The notes: generated by a model not told the origin, from the sequence alone. A stretch of DNA of 64,000 bases from Flavobacteriales bacterium (GCA_016710685.1 JADJVC010000034.1:186001-250000), one strand, 5' to 3'; counted from the first letter of the stretch, positions 42,402 through 51,390 are shown. Made by a program: numbers and translations.

Positions 42402-43304
42402 CTATTGAAGCAACTCCCCCAAAGCCTTCCTCAATTCCGGAAACCGGAACGCAAAACCGCTCGCAACCAGTTTCGCATTGGAAGCTCGCGAACCTTCCAA
42501 GATCAAGTTGGCCGGTTCCCCCAGAATGGCGCGGATGGCGAAGCCCGGCACATTTGGAACGAAGAACGGCTTATGGAACGCTTGTGCAAGTGCGCGCATG
42601 AAGCCTTGGTTCTGCACATGTTCCGGGGCGACTACGTTGTAGGCGCCTTGCACTTCCGCGTGTTGTATGGCGTGCAAATAGGCCTGCATCAGATCATCGA
42701 TGTGGATCCACGGCATCCATTGCTTGCCGGAACCCAACGGCGCCGAAAGCCCCCAGCGCGCGGGCGTTGCGAGCTTGGGCAGTGCGCCGCCATCGCGGGC
42801 CAACACCACCGCAGTCCGCAACTTCACCACGCGGCAGTTTGCGGCCCATGCATCTGCGGCTTCTTCCCAAGCCTGTGTGAGCTTTCCAACGGCATCATCC
42901 GTAGGCGGATCTTGTTCTGTAAAAACATGTTCCGAGGTAACGGCGCCATAATAGTTGATGCCGCTCGCGCTGATGAAACTTTTCGGCCACGTGCCGGACT
43001 TTTCCACTTCGCGATGGAGCAAGGCCGCACTGTCCACGCGGCTGGTGTATAGCACATGCATGCGCTCGTCCGTCCAGCGTTCGTCCGCAATGCCGGCGCC
43101 GCTGAGGTGGATGATGTGGTCCACGTTTTCCAAGGCACGCGGGTCCACGGTTTGCTTCTTTATATCCCATTGAAAAGTGGGCACTGGCGCATCCGTCTTC
43201 GGGCTGCGGCTGAGGTGCCGCACGGCAAAACCTTCCTTCAACAAAAGCTTGGTCAGATGGCCGCCGATGAGGCCGGTTCCACCCGTGATGAGGATAGAAG
43301 GCAT
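42402..43304 (-). CDS. TIGR01777-family NAD-dependent epimerase-like protein
   Basis: 300 residues from ATG at 43304, where the family start MPSILITGGTGLIGG appears; the upstream open frame is repeat DNA. Further family motifs are HIIHLSGAGIADERWT, ASGINYYG and MPWIHIDDL. This is an extended SDR of the SulA/YfcH type, with unknown substrate despite wide distribution; some relatives affect cell division. Not in an operon: the next minus-strand gene is separated by repeat copy 43353-43391. Confidence 0.87.
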   Translation of the reverse strand: MPSILITGGTGLIGGHLTKLLLKEGFAVRHLSRSPKTDAPVPTFQWDIKKQTVDPRALENVDHIIHLSGAGIADERWTDERMHVLYTSRVDSAALLHREVEKSGTWPKSFISASGINYYGAVTSEHVFTEQDPPTDDAVGKLTQAWEEAADAWAANCRVVKLRTAVVLARDGGALPKLATPARWGLSAPLGSGKQWMPWIHIDDLMQAYLHAIQHAEVQGAYNVVAPEHVQNQGFMRALAQAFHKPFFVPNVPGFAIRAILGEPANLILEGSRASNAKLVASGFAFRFPELRKALGELLQ

Positions 43305-43352
43305 CAATTTTGGATCATGTTGCAACATGTACGGTCCAAAAGTTTGACTCTT

Positions 43353-43391
43353 GTGGCGTAACCGTTGCGTCGTTGCGCCGTTGCGGTAAAA
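43353..43391. repeat. GCAACG-type repeat, half copy
   Basis: GTGGCGTAACCGTTGCGTCG then TTGCGCCGTTGCGGTAAAA equals the right-hand block of copies A (22719-22905) and B (36701-36882). Noncoding, between two minus-strand genes. Confidence 0.7.
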
Positions 43392-43401
43392 GAATTTGGA
43401 C

Positions 43402-44274
43402 TCACCGCGACTGCTCCAAGATCCGGAAATCTTCCTTGATGAAGCCCATCTTCTTGTCGAAAAGCGCGGCTTCATCGCGCTGGTACATCAGCTCGCCAGT
43501 GCTGGCGTTGAAGACGCGCCGGAAGCACCACTTCGTTTTGTACTCGCCGGTGATCACCACATCCGCCACGGTCACGTTGGGCGTGCCTTGCGTAGCGGCG
43601 GACATCAGTTGCGCGTAGTCCATCAGCTTCACCTCGTGCGTGTAGGTCTCTTTGATCAAGGCGAGATCCGGCAGGCTTTTGTCCAATTGCTCCTTCGCCA
43701 CCCACAGCTCCATGTCTTTCACGAAACGGTTGCGGTTTGCGTAGAGGCGGTCGGCGGTGGCCTTGTCGGTGATCTTGCCCGTTTCAACCTGCTTGAGGTA
43801 ATCCTGGATGTTTTTCACGTACACGTTCAGCATGGCGCTGCCGCCTTTGTCCATCAGCTCCGCATCGATCATGATGGATGCGATCTCCTGTGCGGAGGGC
43901 ACGTTCGTTACGGCGTTGTTCTCCACCTTCAGCGTTTCGCCCTTCTTCATTTTCCAGCCTTGCACCAACGCGAGGAAGGTGGCATCGTGTTTCTCCGCAT
44001 CCGCTTTGCGGATCTTCATCAGGTAGGTTTTCGTGGGATCCACCGGTGTGGTTTCAAGATCGGAAATGGTACCGAAGTCTATACCGGCGTTGAATTTCCA
44101 GTTGGCCTTCACCGCATTCAAAATGTCATGGTTGAAGGGTGAGTCCGAAGCATCGCGCAGCACGATCGTGGTGGTGCTTTTTGCGGCGTCCACGGCCTTT
44201 TTGTCGAAGGTGCCGTACTGGGCGTTGGTGGTAATGGAAACGGCGATGGCCGCGAGAAAAATGGAATTGCGCAT
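43402..44274 (-). CDS. hypothetical secreted protein
   Basis: 290 residues with a signal peptide (MRNSIFLAAIAVSITTNAQ) and a soluble, Lys-rich mature part: TTTIVLRDASDSPFNHDILN early, then long helices and a C-terminal YQRDEAALFDKKMGF. I recognise no domain. Composition suggests a periplasmic or surface alpha/beta protein. It is divergent from the small gene at 44392 and separated from the TIGR01777 gene by a dispersed repeat, so context gives no functional clue. Confidence 0.65.
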   Translation of the reverse strand: MRNSIFLAAIAVSITTNAQYGTFDKKAVDAAKSTTTIVLRDASDSPFNHDILNAVKANWKFNAGIDFGTISDLETTPVDPTKTYLMKIRKADAEKHDATFLALVQGWKMKKGETLKVENNAVTNVPSAQEIASIMIDAELMDKGGSAMLNVYVKNIQDYLKQVETGKITDKATADRLYANRNRFVKDMELWVAKEQLDKSLPDLALIKETYTHEVKLMDYAQLMSAATQGTPNVTVADVVITGEYKTKWCFRRVFNASTGELMYQRDEAALFDKKMGFIKEDFRILEQSR

Positions 44275-44391
44275 GCGGGTTTTTGCAGTTGGGTGTTTGC
44301 GGAGCTTCAGTCGGGTTGATCAAGATGGTCGACCGACATCGGCGAAAATAGTGCCAAGCCTTTCCGCACCTTTGCAGTGTTGAAAACTGCT

Positions 44392-44766
44392 ATGCAGGAA
44401 GGACTGTCGAAAACAGGTGCTGAAGGAGATGGCCCGGGCGCACTGCGCAAGCGCTTGGACGAGGCCGTGGTGCTGCAAGCCACGGTGGCCCAGCTGCGCA
44501 AAGACCTGCGGGAAGAAGCGCTGGAGTTGCCCGAAGTGGGCGAGGGCGCCTTCGAAGAATTGCGTACCCAAGTGCTTAAGGTAATACAAGACCGAGAGCG
44601 GGAAGGCGCGCATGCCTTCGGGCTGGTGGTGAACCGCGTGGACCTCACGGAACACCAGATGCGCGCGGCCCTGGCGGCGGGCGGCTTGCGAGGCCTGGCC
44701 GGTGCTGTTGTGCTGCGTTGTTTGCAGAAGGTGCTGAGCCGGATGCGATATGCCGGCTTGGGGTGA
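44392..44766 (+). CDS. hypothetical small cytoplasmic protein
   Basis: 124 residues from ATG at 44392; an in-frame GTG lies at 44377. The protein is charged and helical in the first 75 residues (RKRLDEAVVLQATVAQLRKDL) and ends in an Ala/Leu/Gly-rich helix and a basic tail. No signal peptide or known motif. A CACCTTTG element at 44367-44374 resembles a -7 box. No family recognised. Confidence 0.5.
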   Translation: MQEGLSKTGAEGDGPGALRKRLDEAVVLQATVAQLRKDLREEALELPEVGEGAFEELRTQVLKVIQDREREGAHAFGLVVNRVDLTEHQMRAALAAGGLRGLAGAVVLRCLQKVLSRMRYAGLG

Positions 44767-44973
44767 GCACTGCAAAGCGGTTTTATTCTGTTAATCCTGT
44801 AATCCTGACCATAAACCTGCCCGGCGCAAACGCCGGAAGGCGGTGTCCATCGTGCTATCCTACTGAAAAGCCTTGTCAAGCATCGATCCGCGAAACCCAC
44901 GCTCAGCCTGTGCTTCTTCTTCCACAGCGAACAACCGTGCCTGTTCCCGCGTACCAGTGCGCGAAACCGTGGC

Positions 44974-44981
44974 TACCTTTG
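44974..44981 (+). promoter_or_regulatory. -7 element upstream of the 2-oxoglutarate dehydrogenase gene
   Basis: TACCTTTG matches TAnnTTTG exactly and stands 24 bases before the ATG at 45006. No clear TTG at -33. It supports 45006 as the true start rather than the far upstream end of the open frame. Confidence 0.4.
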
Positions 44982-45005
44982 CGGCCCGGTATTTTCTGCC
45001 CATCC

Positions 45006-47825
45006 ATGGACAAAAACGCGTTCCTCAGCAATATCGACCCCGCCGCCATCGATGCGGTGTATCAGCAGTACAAAACGGACCCCGGTTCCGTATCGCCCGA
45101 TTGGGCGCGGTTCTTCGAGGGATTTGATCTGGCTCGTACCCAATATCCCGAGCTTCCCGGCCAATCTCCTTCCGCCAATGGAATGGCCGGAGAAAGCAGC
45201 CATGAGAATGTGGCCAAGGAATTCAAGGTGATCGCCTTGATCAACGGCTATCGCGAGCGCGGGCACCTCTTTACGCACACCAATCCCGTACGTGAGCGGC
45301 GTACCTACATGCCCACCTTGGACCTTGCCAATTTTGGGCTTTCGGATGCGGACTTGGGCACAGTTTTCGAGGCGGGCTCGGAACTGGGCATCGGCAAAGC
45401 CACGTTGGCAACGATCCTGGAGCATTTGAAGACGACGTATTGCCAAAGCATTGGCGTGGAATACAAGCACATCCGCCGGGTAGACCGCGTGGAATGGCTG
45501 CAGCAGCGCATGGAGAAGGACCGCAACAAACCGGCCTTCACCTTGGATGAGAAGAAGGAGATCCTGCGCAAATTGGACCAGGCCGTGGTTTTCGAGCGCT
45601 TCCTCGGGAAGAAATTCATCGGGCAAAAGCGCTTCAGTCTTGAGGGTGGCGAAACGCTGATCCCCGCGCTGGACACGATCATTGAGCACGGTGCCGCTGC
45701 GCACGGCATCAACGATGTGGTGATCGGCATGGCCCACCGCGGCCGCTTGAACGTGCTGGCAAACACCTTCAACAAGACCTATGATTCCATTTTCGCCGAC
45801 TTCGAGGGCCGCGACTTTGCGGACACCTTCGTGGAAGGCGACGTGAAATACCACATGGGCTTCAACAGCTGCGTGGTGACCAACAAAGGCAAGGGCGTGA
45901 ATTTGATCTTATGTCCCAACCCCAGCCACTTGGAAAGCGTGGGGCCGGTGATGCAGGGCATTTCGCGCGCGCTCATTGAAAAAGATCACGCCTTCATGCC
46001 GGAAAAACTATGCCCGGTGATCATCCACGGTGACGCGGCGATCGCTGGTCAGGGCGTGGTTTACGAACTGGCGCAAATGGCGGGCTTGAAGCCTTACAGC
46101 ACGGGCGGCACGATGCACGTGGTGGTGAACAACCAAGTGGGCTTCACCACCAACTATGCCGACGGGCGCACCAGCACCTACTGCACGGACGTTGCGAAAG
46201 TGACGCAGTGTCCGGTGTTCCACGTGAACGGCGACGATGCCGAAGCCGTGTGCCATGTCATGAAGCTTGCGCTGGATTTCCGGCAGCACTTCCAAAGCGA
46301 CGTCTTCATTGACCTGTTGGGCTATCGCCGGCACGGGCACAACGAGGGCGACGAGCCGAAATTCACGCAGCCGATCCTCTACAAGGCCATCGCCACGCAC
46401 AAAGACCCGCGTGAGATCTACAGCGAAAAACTCCAAGCCAGCGGCACCATCGAGGCCGGACTGGCGGAGGAAATGAAGGAGAGCTTCAACAACATGTTGC
46501 AGGAGCGCCTCGCGGAATCCAAAGAGCTGCCCAAGGCCGTTATCACGTCTTTCCTCGCGGACCGCTGGATGGGCTACGAGCGTGCTGATGATGCCGACAT
46601 GGAAAGCTCGCCGGAGACCGGCGTGAAGAAGAAGCTGCTGCTGGACATCGCGGCCAAGCTCGCTGAAGTGCCCGCCGGGAAAAAGTTCTTCAACAAGCTG
46701 GAGCGCATTCTGCACGAGCGCGCCAACATGGTGAAAGAAGACCGGCTTGACTGGAGCATGGGCGAATTGTTAGCGTACGGCTCATTGCTCTGCGAAGGTC
46801 ATTCCGTGCGCCTCACCGGGCAGGACGTGGAGCGCGGCACCTTCAGCCACCGCCACGCTGTTGTGAAAGTAGAAGACAGCGAAGAGGAATACATCCACCT
46901 GAAACACTTGCAGGAAGGGCAGGCCCTGATGCAGGTGTACAACTCGCCGCTGAATGAATACGCGGTGCTGGGCTACGAGTACGGCTACGCCTTCGCCACG
47001 CCCGCCAGTCTCACGTTGTGGGAAGCGCAGTTCGGCGACTTCGTGAACGGCGCGCAGATCATCATTGATCAGTATTTGAGCGCTGCGGAAGAAAAGTGGA
47101 ACGCCATGAACGGACTGGTGATGCTGCTTCCGCACGGCTACGAAGGCCAAGGTGCGGAACACAGCAGTGCGCGCATGGAACGTTTTTTACAACAGTGCGC
47201 GGACGCCAACATGATCATGGCGAACCCCACCACGCCGGCGAACTTCTTCCACCTGCTGCGCCGCCAGCTCGCATGGAAATTCCGCAAGCCGTTGGTGGTC
47301 TTCACGCCGAAGAGTTTGTTGCGCCACCCCAAGTGCGTAAGCACGATGGATGATCTGGCGAAGGGCAGCTTCCAAGAGGTGATCGATGATCCGAAGGCGG
47401 ATCCGAAAAGCGTAAAGACCTTGATCCTTTGCCAAGGCAAGATCTACTACGAACTGCTGGAGCGCAAAGAGGAAACGGGCGCGGACGATGTGGCCTTGGT
47501 GCGCATCGAACAATTGCATCCGTTACCGGAGCCGCAGCTCGAAAAGATCTTCGCGCGCTATTCCAATGCGGAGGAAGTGCGTTGGGCGCAGGAGGAGCCG
47601 GAGAACATGGGCGCGTGGCCTTATATGTTCAAGCACTTGCATAAAGTGAAAGGTGCGCCATCCGTTGAAGCATTGAGATCTGTTTCGCGCAGAGCAAGCG
47701 GGGCACCCGCCACCGGCAGCGGCGTGCGCAGTGCCTTGCAGCAACAACGGATCATTGAAGAAGCCTTCGCCGACCGGCCATCCGCACCGGTGGCTAAAAA
47801 AGCGAAGACCAAAGTGCGTGCTTGA
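45006..47825 (+). CDS. sucA: 2-oxoglutarate dehydrogenase E1 component
   Basis: 939 residues from ATG at 45006 (MDKNAFLSNIDPAAIDAVYQQYK), the normal length for E1o. Thiamine-diphosphate and active-site landmarks: FSLEGGETLIPALD, GMAHRGRLNVLAN, HGDAAIAGQGVVYE, RRHGHNEGDEP, and LLPHGYEGQGAEHSSAR in the pyrimidine-binding half. It decarboxylates 2-oxoglutarate and passes succinyl to the lipoyl arm of E2 in the TCA cycle. The E2 gene follows in the same direction but with an unrelated epimerase-like gene between them. Confidence 0.97.
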   Translation: MDKNAFLSNIDPAAIDAVYQQYKTDPGSVSPDWARFFEGFDLARTQYPELPGQSPSANGMAGESSHENVAKEFKVIALINGYRERGHLFTHTNPVRERRTYMPTLDLANFGLSDADLGTVFEAGSELGIGKATLATILEHLKTTYCQSIGVEYKHIRRVDRVEWLQQRMEKDRNKPAFTLDEKKEILRKLDQAVVFERFLGKKFIGQKRFSLEGGETLIPALDTIIEHGAAAHGINDVVIGMAHRGRLNVLANTFNKTYDSIFADFEGRDFADTFVEGDVKYHMGFNSCVVTNKGKGVNLILCPNPSHLESVGPVMQGISRALIEKDHAFMPEKLCPVIIHGDAAIAGQGVVYELAQMAGLKPYSTGGTMHVVVNNQVGFTTNYADGRTSTYCTDVAKVTQCPVFHVNGDDAEAVCHVMKLALDFRQHFQSDVFIDLLGYRRHGHNEGDEPKFTQPILYKAIATHKDPREIYSEKLQASGTIEAGLAEEMKESFNNMLQERLAESKELPKAVITSFLADRWMGYERADDADMESSPETGVKKKLLLDIAAKLAEVPAGKKFFNKLERILHERANMVKEDRLDWSMGELLAYGSLLCEGHSVRLTGQDVERGTFSHRHAVVKVEDSEEEYIHLKHLQEGQALMQVYNSPLNEYAVLGYEYGYAFATPASLTLWEAQFGDFVNGAQIIIDQYLSAAEEKWNAMNGLVMLLPHGYEGQGAEHSSARMERFLQQCADANMIMANPTTPANFFHLLRRQLAWKFRKPLVVFTPKSLLRHPKCVSTMDDLAKGSFQEVIDDPKADPKSVKTLILCQGKIYYELLERKEETGADDVALVRIEQLHPLPEPQLEKIFARYSNAEEVRWAQEEPENMGAWPYMFKHLHKVKGAPSVEALRSVSRRASGAPATGSGVRSALQQQRIIEEAFADRPSAPVAKKAKTKVRA

Positions 47826-47860
47826 TCGTGAGCTTTTCCCCATTGCAATAGAGAAGAGGA

Positions 47861-48808
47861 ATGCAGACGATCATAGGTTCAGGCGGAGCGATCGGCATAG
47901 AGTTGGCCAAGGCTCTGGTGGATCATACCACGGACATCCGGCTGGTAAGCCGAAAGCCGAAAAAGGTGAACGCGTCCGACCAATTATTTCCGGCGGACAT
48001 CACAGACCGAGGGCAATTGGAAAAGGCGGTGAAGGGTTCAGAAATTGTTTTTGTGACCGTCGGATTTCCATACAGCGTAAAAGTATGGGAGGAAAAGTGG
48101 CCCAAATTCATCAAGGACCTCATTGCTACATGTGAAAATGAAGGATGCAAATTGGTCTTCTTCGACAACATGTACATGTACGACAAAGATCAGTTGGGCG
48201 CGATGACCGAAAACACCGCTGTGAACGCGCCGAGCAAGAAAGGTGCGATAAGGGAACGCATCGCTAAAATGATCATGGACGAAGCCCGATCCGGTAAGTT
48301 GAAAGCCTTGATCGCCCGGTCAGCGGATTTTTATGGACCATCGGTTAAGAACAATAGTGTGCTGGTGGAAACCGTGTTTAAGCCATTAAGCAAGGGCGGC
48401 ACGGCAAATTGGCTTGGCGGCGATGGATTCAAGCACTCCTTCACCTACACCGTTGATGCCGGAAAGGCCACCGCTATTTTAGGGAATACGGACACCGCAT
48501 ATGGGCAGGTATGGCATTTGCCAACGGCATCAAATCCGATGACAGGCAAACAATGGATAGAAAAGATCGCCGGAAGTTTGAACGTAAAGCCCAAATACCG
48601 TGTTGCTTCCAAGGGCATGGTGCGCATGCTGGGACTGTTCATGCCGGTAATGAAGGAAAGTGTTGAAATGCTTTACCAGTACGACCGTGATTATGTTTTT
48701 GAAAGCGGTAAGTTTGAAAAGGAGTTCAAGTTCAAGCCGACCACTTATCAGGAAGGAATTGATGCCATCATTAGAACGGACTACAAAACCGCTGCTCTCA
48801 ATGCCTGA
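47861..48808 (+). CDS. NAD-dependent epimerase/dehydratase-family protein
   Basis: 315 residues. The Rossmann motif is IIGSGGAIGIELAK (GxxGxxG-like), followed by ADITDRGQLEKAVKG, a Tyr-containing FFDNMYMYDKDQ segment and RSADFYGPSVKN, as in atypical or extended SDR proteins. Substrate unknown. It begins 35 bases after sucA and ends 144 bases before sucB, so it interrupts the usual sucA-sucB pair; the DNA is slightly more AT-rich than both neighbours, hinting at later insertion. Confidence 0.82.
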   Translation: MQTIIGSGGAIGIELAKALVDHTTDIRLVSRKPKKVNASDQLFPADITDRGQLEKAVKGSEIVFVTVGFPYSVKVWEEKWPKFIKDLIATCENEGCKLVFFDNMYMYDKDQLGAMTENTAVNAPSKKGAIRERIAKMIMDEARSGKLKALIARSADFYGPSVKNNSVLVETVFKPLSKGGTANWLGGDGFKHSFTYTVDAGKATAILGNTDTAYGQVWHLPTASNPMTGKQWIEKIAGSLNVKPKYRVASKGMVRMLGLFMPVMKESVEMLYQYDRDYVFESGKFEKEFKFKPTTYQEGIDAIIRTDYKTAALNA

Positions 48809-48952
48809 TCTTAATTTGGTGGCGCATAGTTGTGAGTTGTCAGGTTTTCGTTTTCCGGCACCCTCTCATCGATCACCAGTCTTCATTCACCAATAGCATT
48901 CTCCGCGCCTCTTCGTCCCTGCGGCCCAAACCCATTCATCCTCTCGACCCCC

Positions 48953-50227
48953 ATGGCCAACATTGAAGTAAAAGTCCCCAGTCCCGGTGAAAGCATCAGC
49001 GAAGTGCGCATTGCGCAATGGCTCGTGGCCGATGGCGACGTGGTGAAGAAAGACCAAGTGATCGCCGAGATCGACAGCGACAAGGCGACCTTGGAGCTGA
49101 GCGCTGAGGAAGGCGGCAAGATCAGCCTGCTGGCCAAAGCGGATGAAACAGTGAACGTGGGCGACGTTGTGGCCAAGATCGATACGAGCGTGAAACCTGC
49201 GAAGGAGGAGAAGAAGGAAGTGAAGGAGGAAAAGGAAGTGAAGGAGGTAAAGGAGGAGAAAGGTGCGAAAGACGCAGGCAAACCTGCAGAGGCTGAAAGA
49301 GCCACAGGTAGCGTTGCCCCGGCGGAATCCGCAGCCCACGCTACACCCGTAGCCAAGGCCGTAATGGCGGAGAAAGGCATCGCCAGTGACAAGGTGAAAG
49401 GCACAGGTCCGAACGGCCGCATCACGCGCGGTGATGTTGAAGCCTACATCGCCGGTGGCATGTCGGTAGATACGTTGATGAACGGTTGGGGCGGAAGTCG
49501 CAACAGCAGCCGCAGCAAAATGAGCACCCTGCGGAAGAAAGTAGGGGAGCGACTGGTGAGCGTGAAGAACGAGACCGCAATGCTCACCACCTTCAACGAG
49601 GTGGACATGAGCGCCGTGATGGCGGTGCGCGATAAGTACAAAGACAAATTCAAAGAAAAGCACGGCGTGAACCTCGGCTTCATGTCGTTTTTCACGAAGG
49701 CCGTTACCGAAGCATTGCGCTTGTTCCCTAACGTGAACGCGCAATTGGACGGTGAGGAAATTGTGAACTTCGATTATGCGGATATCGGCATTGCGGTGAG
49801 CTCACCGAAAGGCTTGATGGTTCCCGTAGTGCGCAATGCCGAGCAGATGAGCTTGGCCGAGATCGAAGGTGCCATCAAAGGATTGGCGATCAAAGCGCGC
49901 GACGGAAAGTTGAGCCTTGCTGAAATGACCGGAGGCACGTTCACCATCACCAATGGCGGTGTGTTCGGCAGCATGCTCAGCACGCCGATCATCAATCCGC
50001 CGCAGAGCGCGATCCTCGGCATGCACAACATCGTGGAGCGCCCCGTTGCCGTGAACGGACAAGTGGTGATCCGCCCGGTGATGTACGTGGCGCTGAGCTA
50101 CGATCACCGCATCATCGACGGCAAGGAAAGCGTGAGCTTCCTGTTCAAGGTGAAGGAGATGCTGGAAGATCCCGCGAAGCTGGTGCTTGGCGGTAAAGAT
50201 CCGGGGGCTGTGTTGGCAGGGCTTTAG
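48953..50227 (+). CDS. sucB: dihydrolipoyllysine succinyltransferase (E2) of 2-oxoglutarate dehydrogenase
   Basis: 424 residues: one lipoyl domain with the lipoylated Lys44 in EIDSDKATLEL, a highly charged Lys/Glu linker at about 83-105, a peripheral subunit-binding domain (about 126-165, GTGPNGRITRGDVEAYI), and a catalytic core with the active site YDHRIIDG (H385, D389). It forms the cubic core of the complex and transfers succinyl to CoA. It belongs functionally with sucA upstream. Followed by a perfect 10-bp hairpin at 50229-50251. Confidence 0.96.
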   Translation: MANIEVKVPSPGESISEVRIAQWLVADGDVVKKDQVIAEIDSDKATLELSAEEGGKISLLAKADETVNVGDVVAKIDTSVKPAKEEKKEVKEEKEVKEVKEEKGAKDAGKPAEAERATGSVAPAESAAHATPVAKAVMAEKGIASDKVKGTGPNGRITRGDVEAYIAGGMSVDTLMNGWGGSRNSSRSKMSTLRKKVGERLVSVKNETAMLTTFNEVDMSAVMAVRDKYKDKFKEKHGVNLGFMSFFTKAVTEALRLFPNVNAQLDGEEIVNFDYADIGIAVSSPKGLMVPVVRNAEQMSLAEIEGAIKGLAIKARDGKLSLAEMTGGTFTITNGGVFGSMLSTPIINPPQSAILGMHNIVERPVAVNGQVVIRPVMYVALSYDHRIIDGKESVSFLFKVKEMLEDPAKLVLGGKDPGAVLAGL

Positions 50228-50228
50228 T

Positions 50229-50251
50229 CAACCAAGCATCTTGCTTGGTTG
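50229..50251 (+). terminator. terminator-like hairpin after sucB
   Basis: CAACCAAGCA (50229-50238) and TGCTTGGTTG (50242-50251) pair perfectly around TCT, two bases after the stop codon. There is no T-run, so a Rho-independent role is uncertain; it could be a repeat or an mRNA-end stabiliser. Confidence 0.5.
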
Positions 50252-50373
50252 GATAAAGACCGGCGAGTGGGTTTTGTGTTCTGAGCAAGGTGTTTGTTGG
50301 ATTAGCTTGATTGCCTTCGTGCTTTAGCTTTTTTGAAAATTGTGCTGAGCCTGCTTATGTTTGTTTGAGGTTT

Positions 50374-50469
50374 ATCCCGCTTTACACACGGGATGTTTTT
50401 CAATTCAGCGCTTATACGCGGGACGATTTTATCTTCCCCCCCAATAGCCCTTACAAGCGGGACGCTTGT
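50374..50469. repeat. REP-like array of three CGGGA(C/T)G units before the transposase gene
   Basis: Three 14-base units of the form TTA-N4-CGGGAYG occur at 50382-50395, 50412-50425 and 50451-50464. The first sits in a hairpin ATCCCG/CGGGAT, the third in ACAAGCG/CGCTTGT with a 3-base loop. They end 18 bases before the REP-type transposase ATG and are candidate recognition sites for it. Confidence 0.65.
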
Positions 50470-50486
50470 GGGACAATCCCCCCAAA

Positions 50487-51107
50487 ATGGATCTCAGCGA
50501 TCTCTTCTATGATCCGTTCAAGGGACTAGAGATCACGCGCCGGGATCGACCACATTGGAAGCAGGCCGGTACGATCCACTTCGTTACATGGAGGATGGGG
50601 GACAGCCTTTCGCAAGTGCAGTTAAGGGAGCTGGAGACCGGTCGTAGGCTTTGGCGTTTGAAGTACGGCAGCACGGATATCCGTACGTTGGATTTTGCCA
50701 CTCAACGCGCGTACTACAAACTTTTTGATGCACGGGTTCACCATTGGTTGGATGCAGGCGCAGGCTCTTGTGCCTTACGCCAAGCCGGTCCGAGGCAGGA
50801 AGTCGTGAACGCCTTGCACCATTTCGACGGAACGCGCTACCAGCTTGGGACCTTCGCCGTTGCGGGCAACCATGTGCATGTGCTTGTGGTGCCGTTCGCA
50901 GGGCATGATCTTTCGGAGATCACGCATTCTTGGAAATCCTTCACGGCCAAGTCCATCAATAAACTATTGGGAAAGACCAGCGCGTTCTGGAAGACCGAGA
51001 GTTTCGACCACTTGGTGCGGCACGAACGCGCGTTGACGAAATTCGAGAACTACATCGGCGAGCATGTGCAGCAAGGCGCTTATGTGGAGCGGATCGGGTG
51101 GGAGTGA
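50487..51107 (+). CDS. REP-associated tyrosine transposase (RAYT, HUH/Y1 family)
   Basis: 206 residues from ATG at 50487. The HUH metal motif is HVH at 129-131 (in GNHVHVLVVPF) and the catalytic Tyr is Y189 in KFENYIGEHV; the segment TIHFVTWRM near the start is the usual first strand of IS200/RAYT enzymes. RAYTs are single-copy, domesticated relatives of IS200 transposases that cut single-stranded DNA at REP hairpins. The immediate upstream repeat array fits this. No left or right insertion-sequence ends were recognised, so it is not a complete IS. Confidence 0.85.
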   Translation: MDLSDLFYDPFKGLEITRRDRPHWKQAGTIHFVTWRMGDSLSQVQLRELETGRRLWRLKYGSTDIRTLDFATQRAYYKLFDARVHHWLDAGAGSCALRQAGPRQEVVNALHHFDGTRYQLGTFAVAGNHVHVLVVPFAGHDLSEITHSWKSFTAKSINKLLGKTSAFWKTESFDHLVRHERALTKFENYIGEHVQQGAYVERIGWE

Positions 51108-51239
51108 AATATCGGGCCCGACCTTCCTGTTGGGACAGTGTGTTTTTTTTAGGACCAGTGTAGTTTTATTGTGTCAGTCCAACATTGGCGTGTTGACAAA
51201 AGTGCCAACCTGCGACAGAATTCAGGCACGGTAGCCGGG

Positions 51240-51247
51240 TATGTTTG
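51240..51247 (+). promoter_or_regulatory. -7 element upstream of the giant adhesin gene
   Basis: TATGTTTG matches TAnnTTTG exactly and overlaps the first in-frame ATG at 51241. If used, transcription would begin near 51254, leaving a leader of about 135 bases before the ATG at 51391, which supports the later start. The 283-base gap 51108-51390 otherwise contains only a T8 run at 51143. Confidence 0.4.
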
Positions 51248-51390
51248 ACGCGGTGGCCTACGTTCATGGAAGGCTTCGGGCGGATCGAGGGTGTTGGTAC
51301 GACACATTCAGGATGCCCGGAAAGCAGCGGGAAAACCGCAGTGAAGCGCTTCCGGAACACACTGATCGGCCACCCACTTATAGCTGCCAC

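Noticed and set aside
44718..45005. 96-codon N-terminal extension of 2-oxoglutarate dehydrogenase E1
   Set aside because: It overlaps the preceding small gene and contains a -7 promoter element; the ATG at 45006 gives the normal family N-terminus.
50229..50251. Attachment site or IS end at the CAACCAAGCA hairpin
   Set aside because: No matching partner repeat was found around the transposase gene, and HUH elements do not use long terminal inverted repeats; treated as a terminator-like hairpin.
50311..50529. Short frame with a repeated YTRD/YKRD peptide
   Set aside because: The peptide periodicity comes from the CGGGACG repeat units upstream of the transposase gene; it has no start context and overlaps the transposase gene.
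51139..51180. T8 run after the transposase gene as an intrinsic terminator
   Set aside because: No stable GC stem precedes the T run; only weak, interrupted complementarity (GTTGGGAC / GTCCAAC) lies around it.
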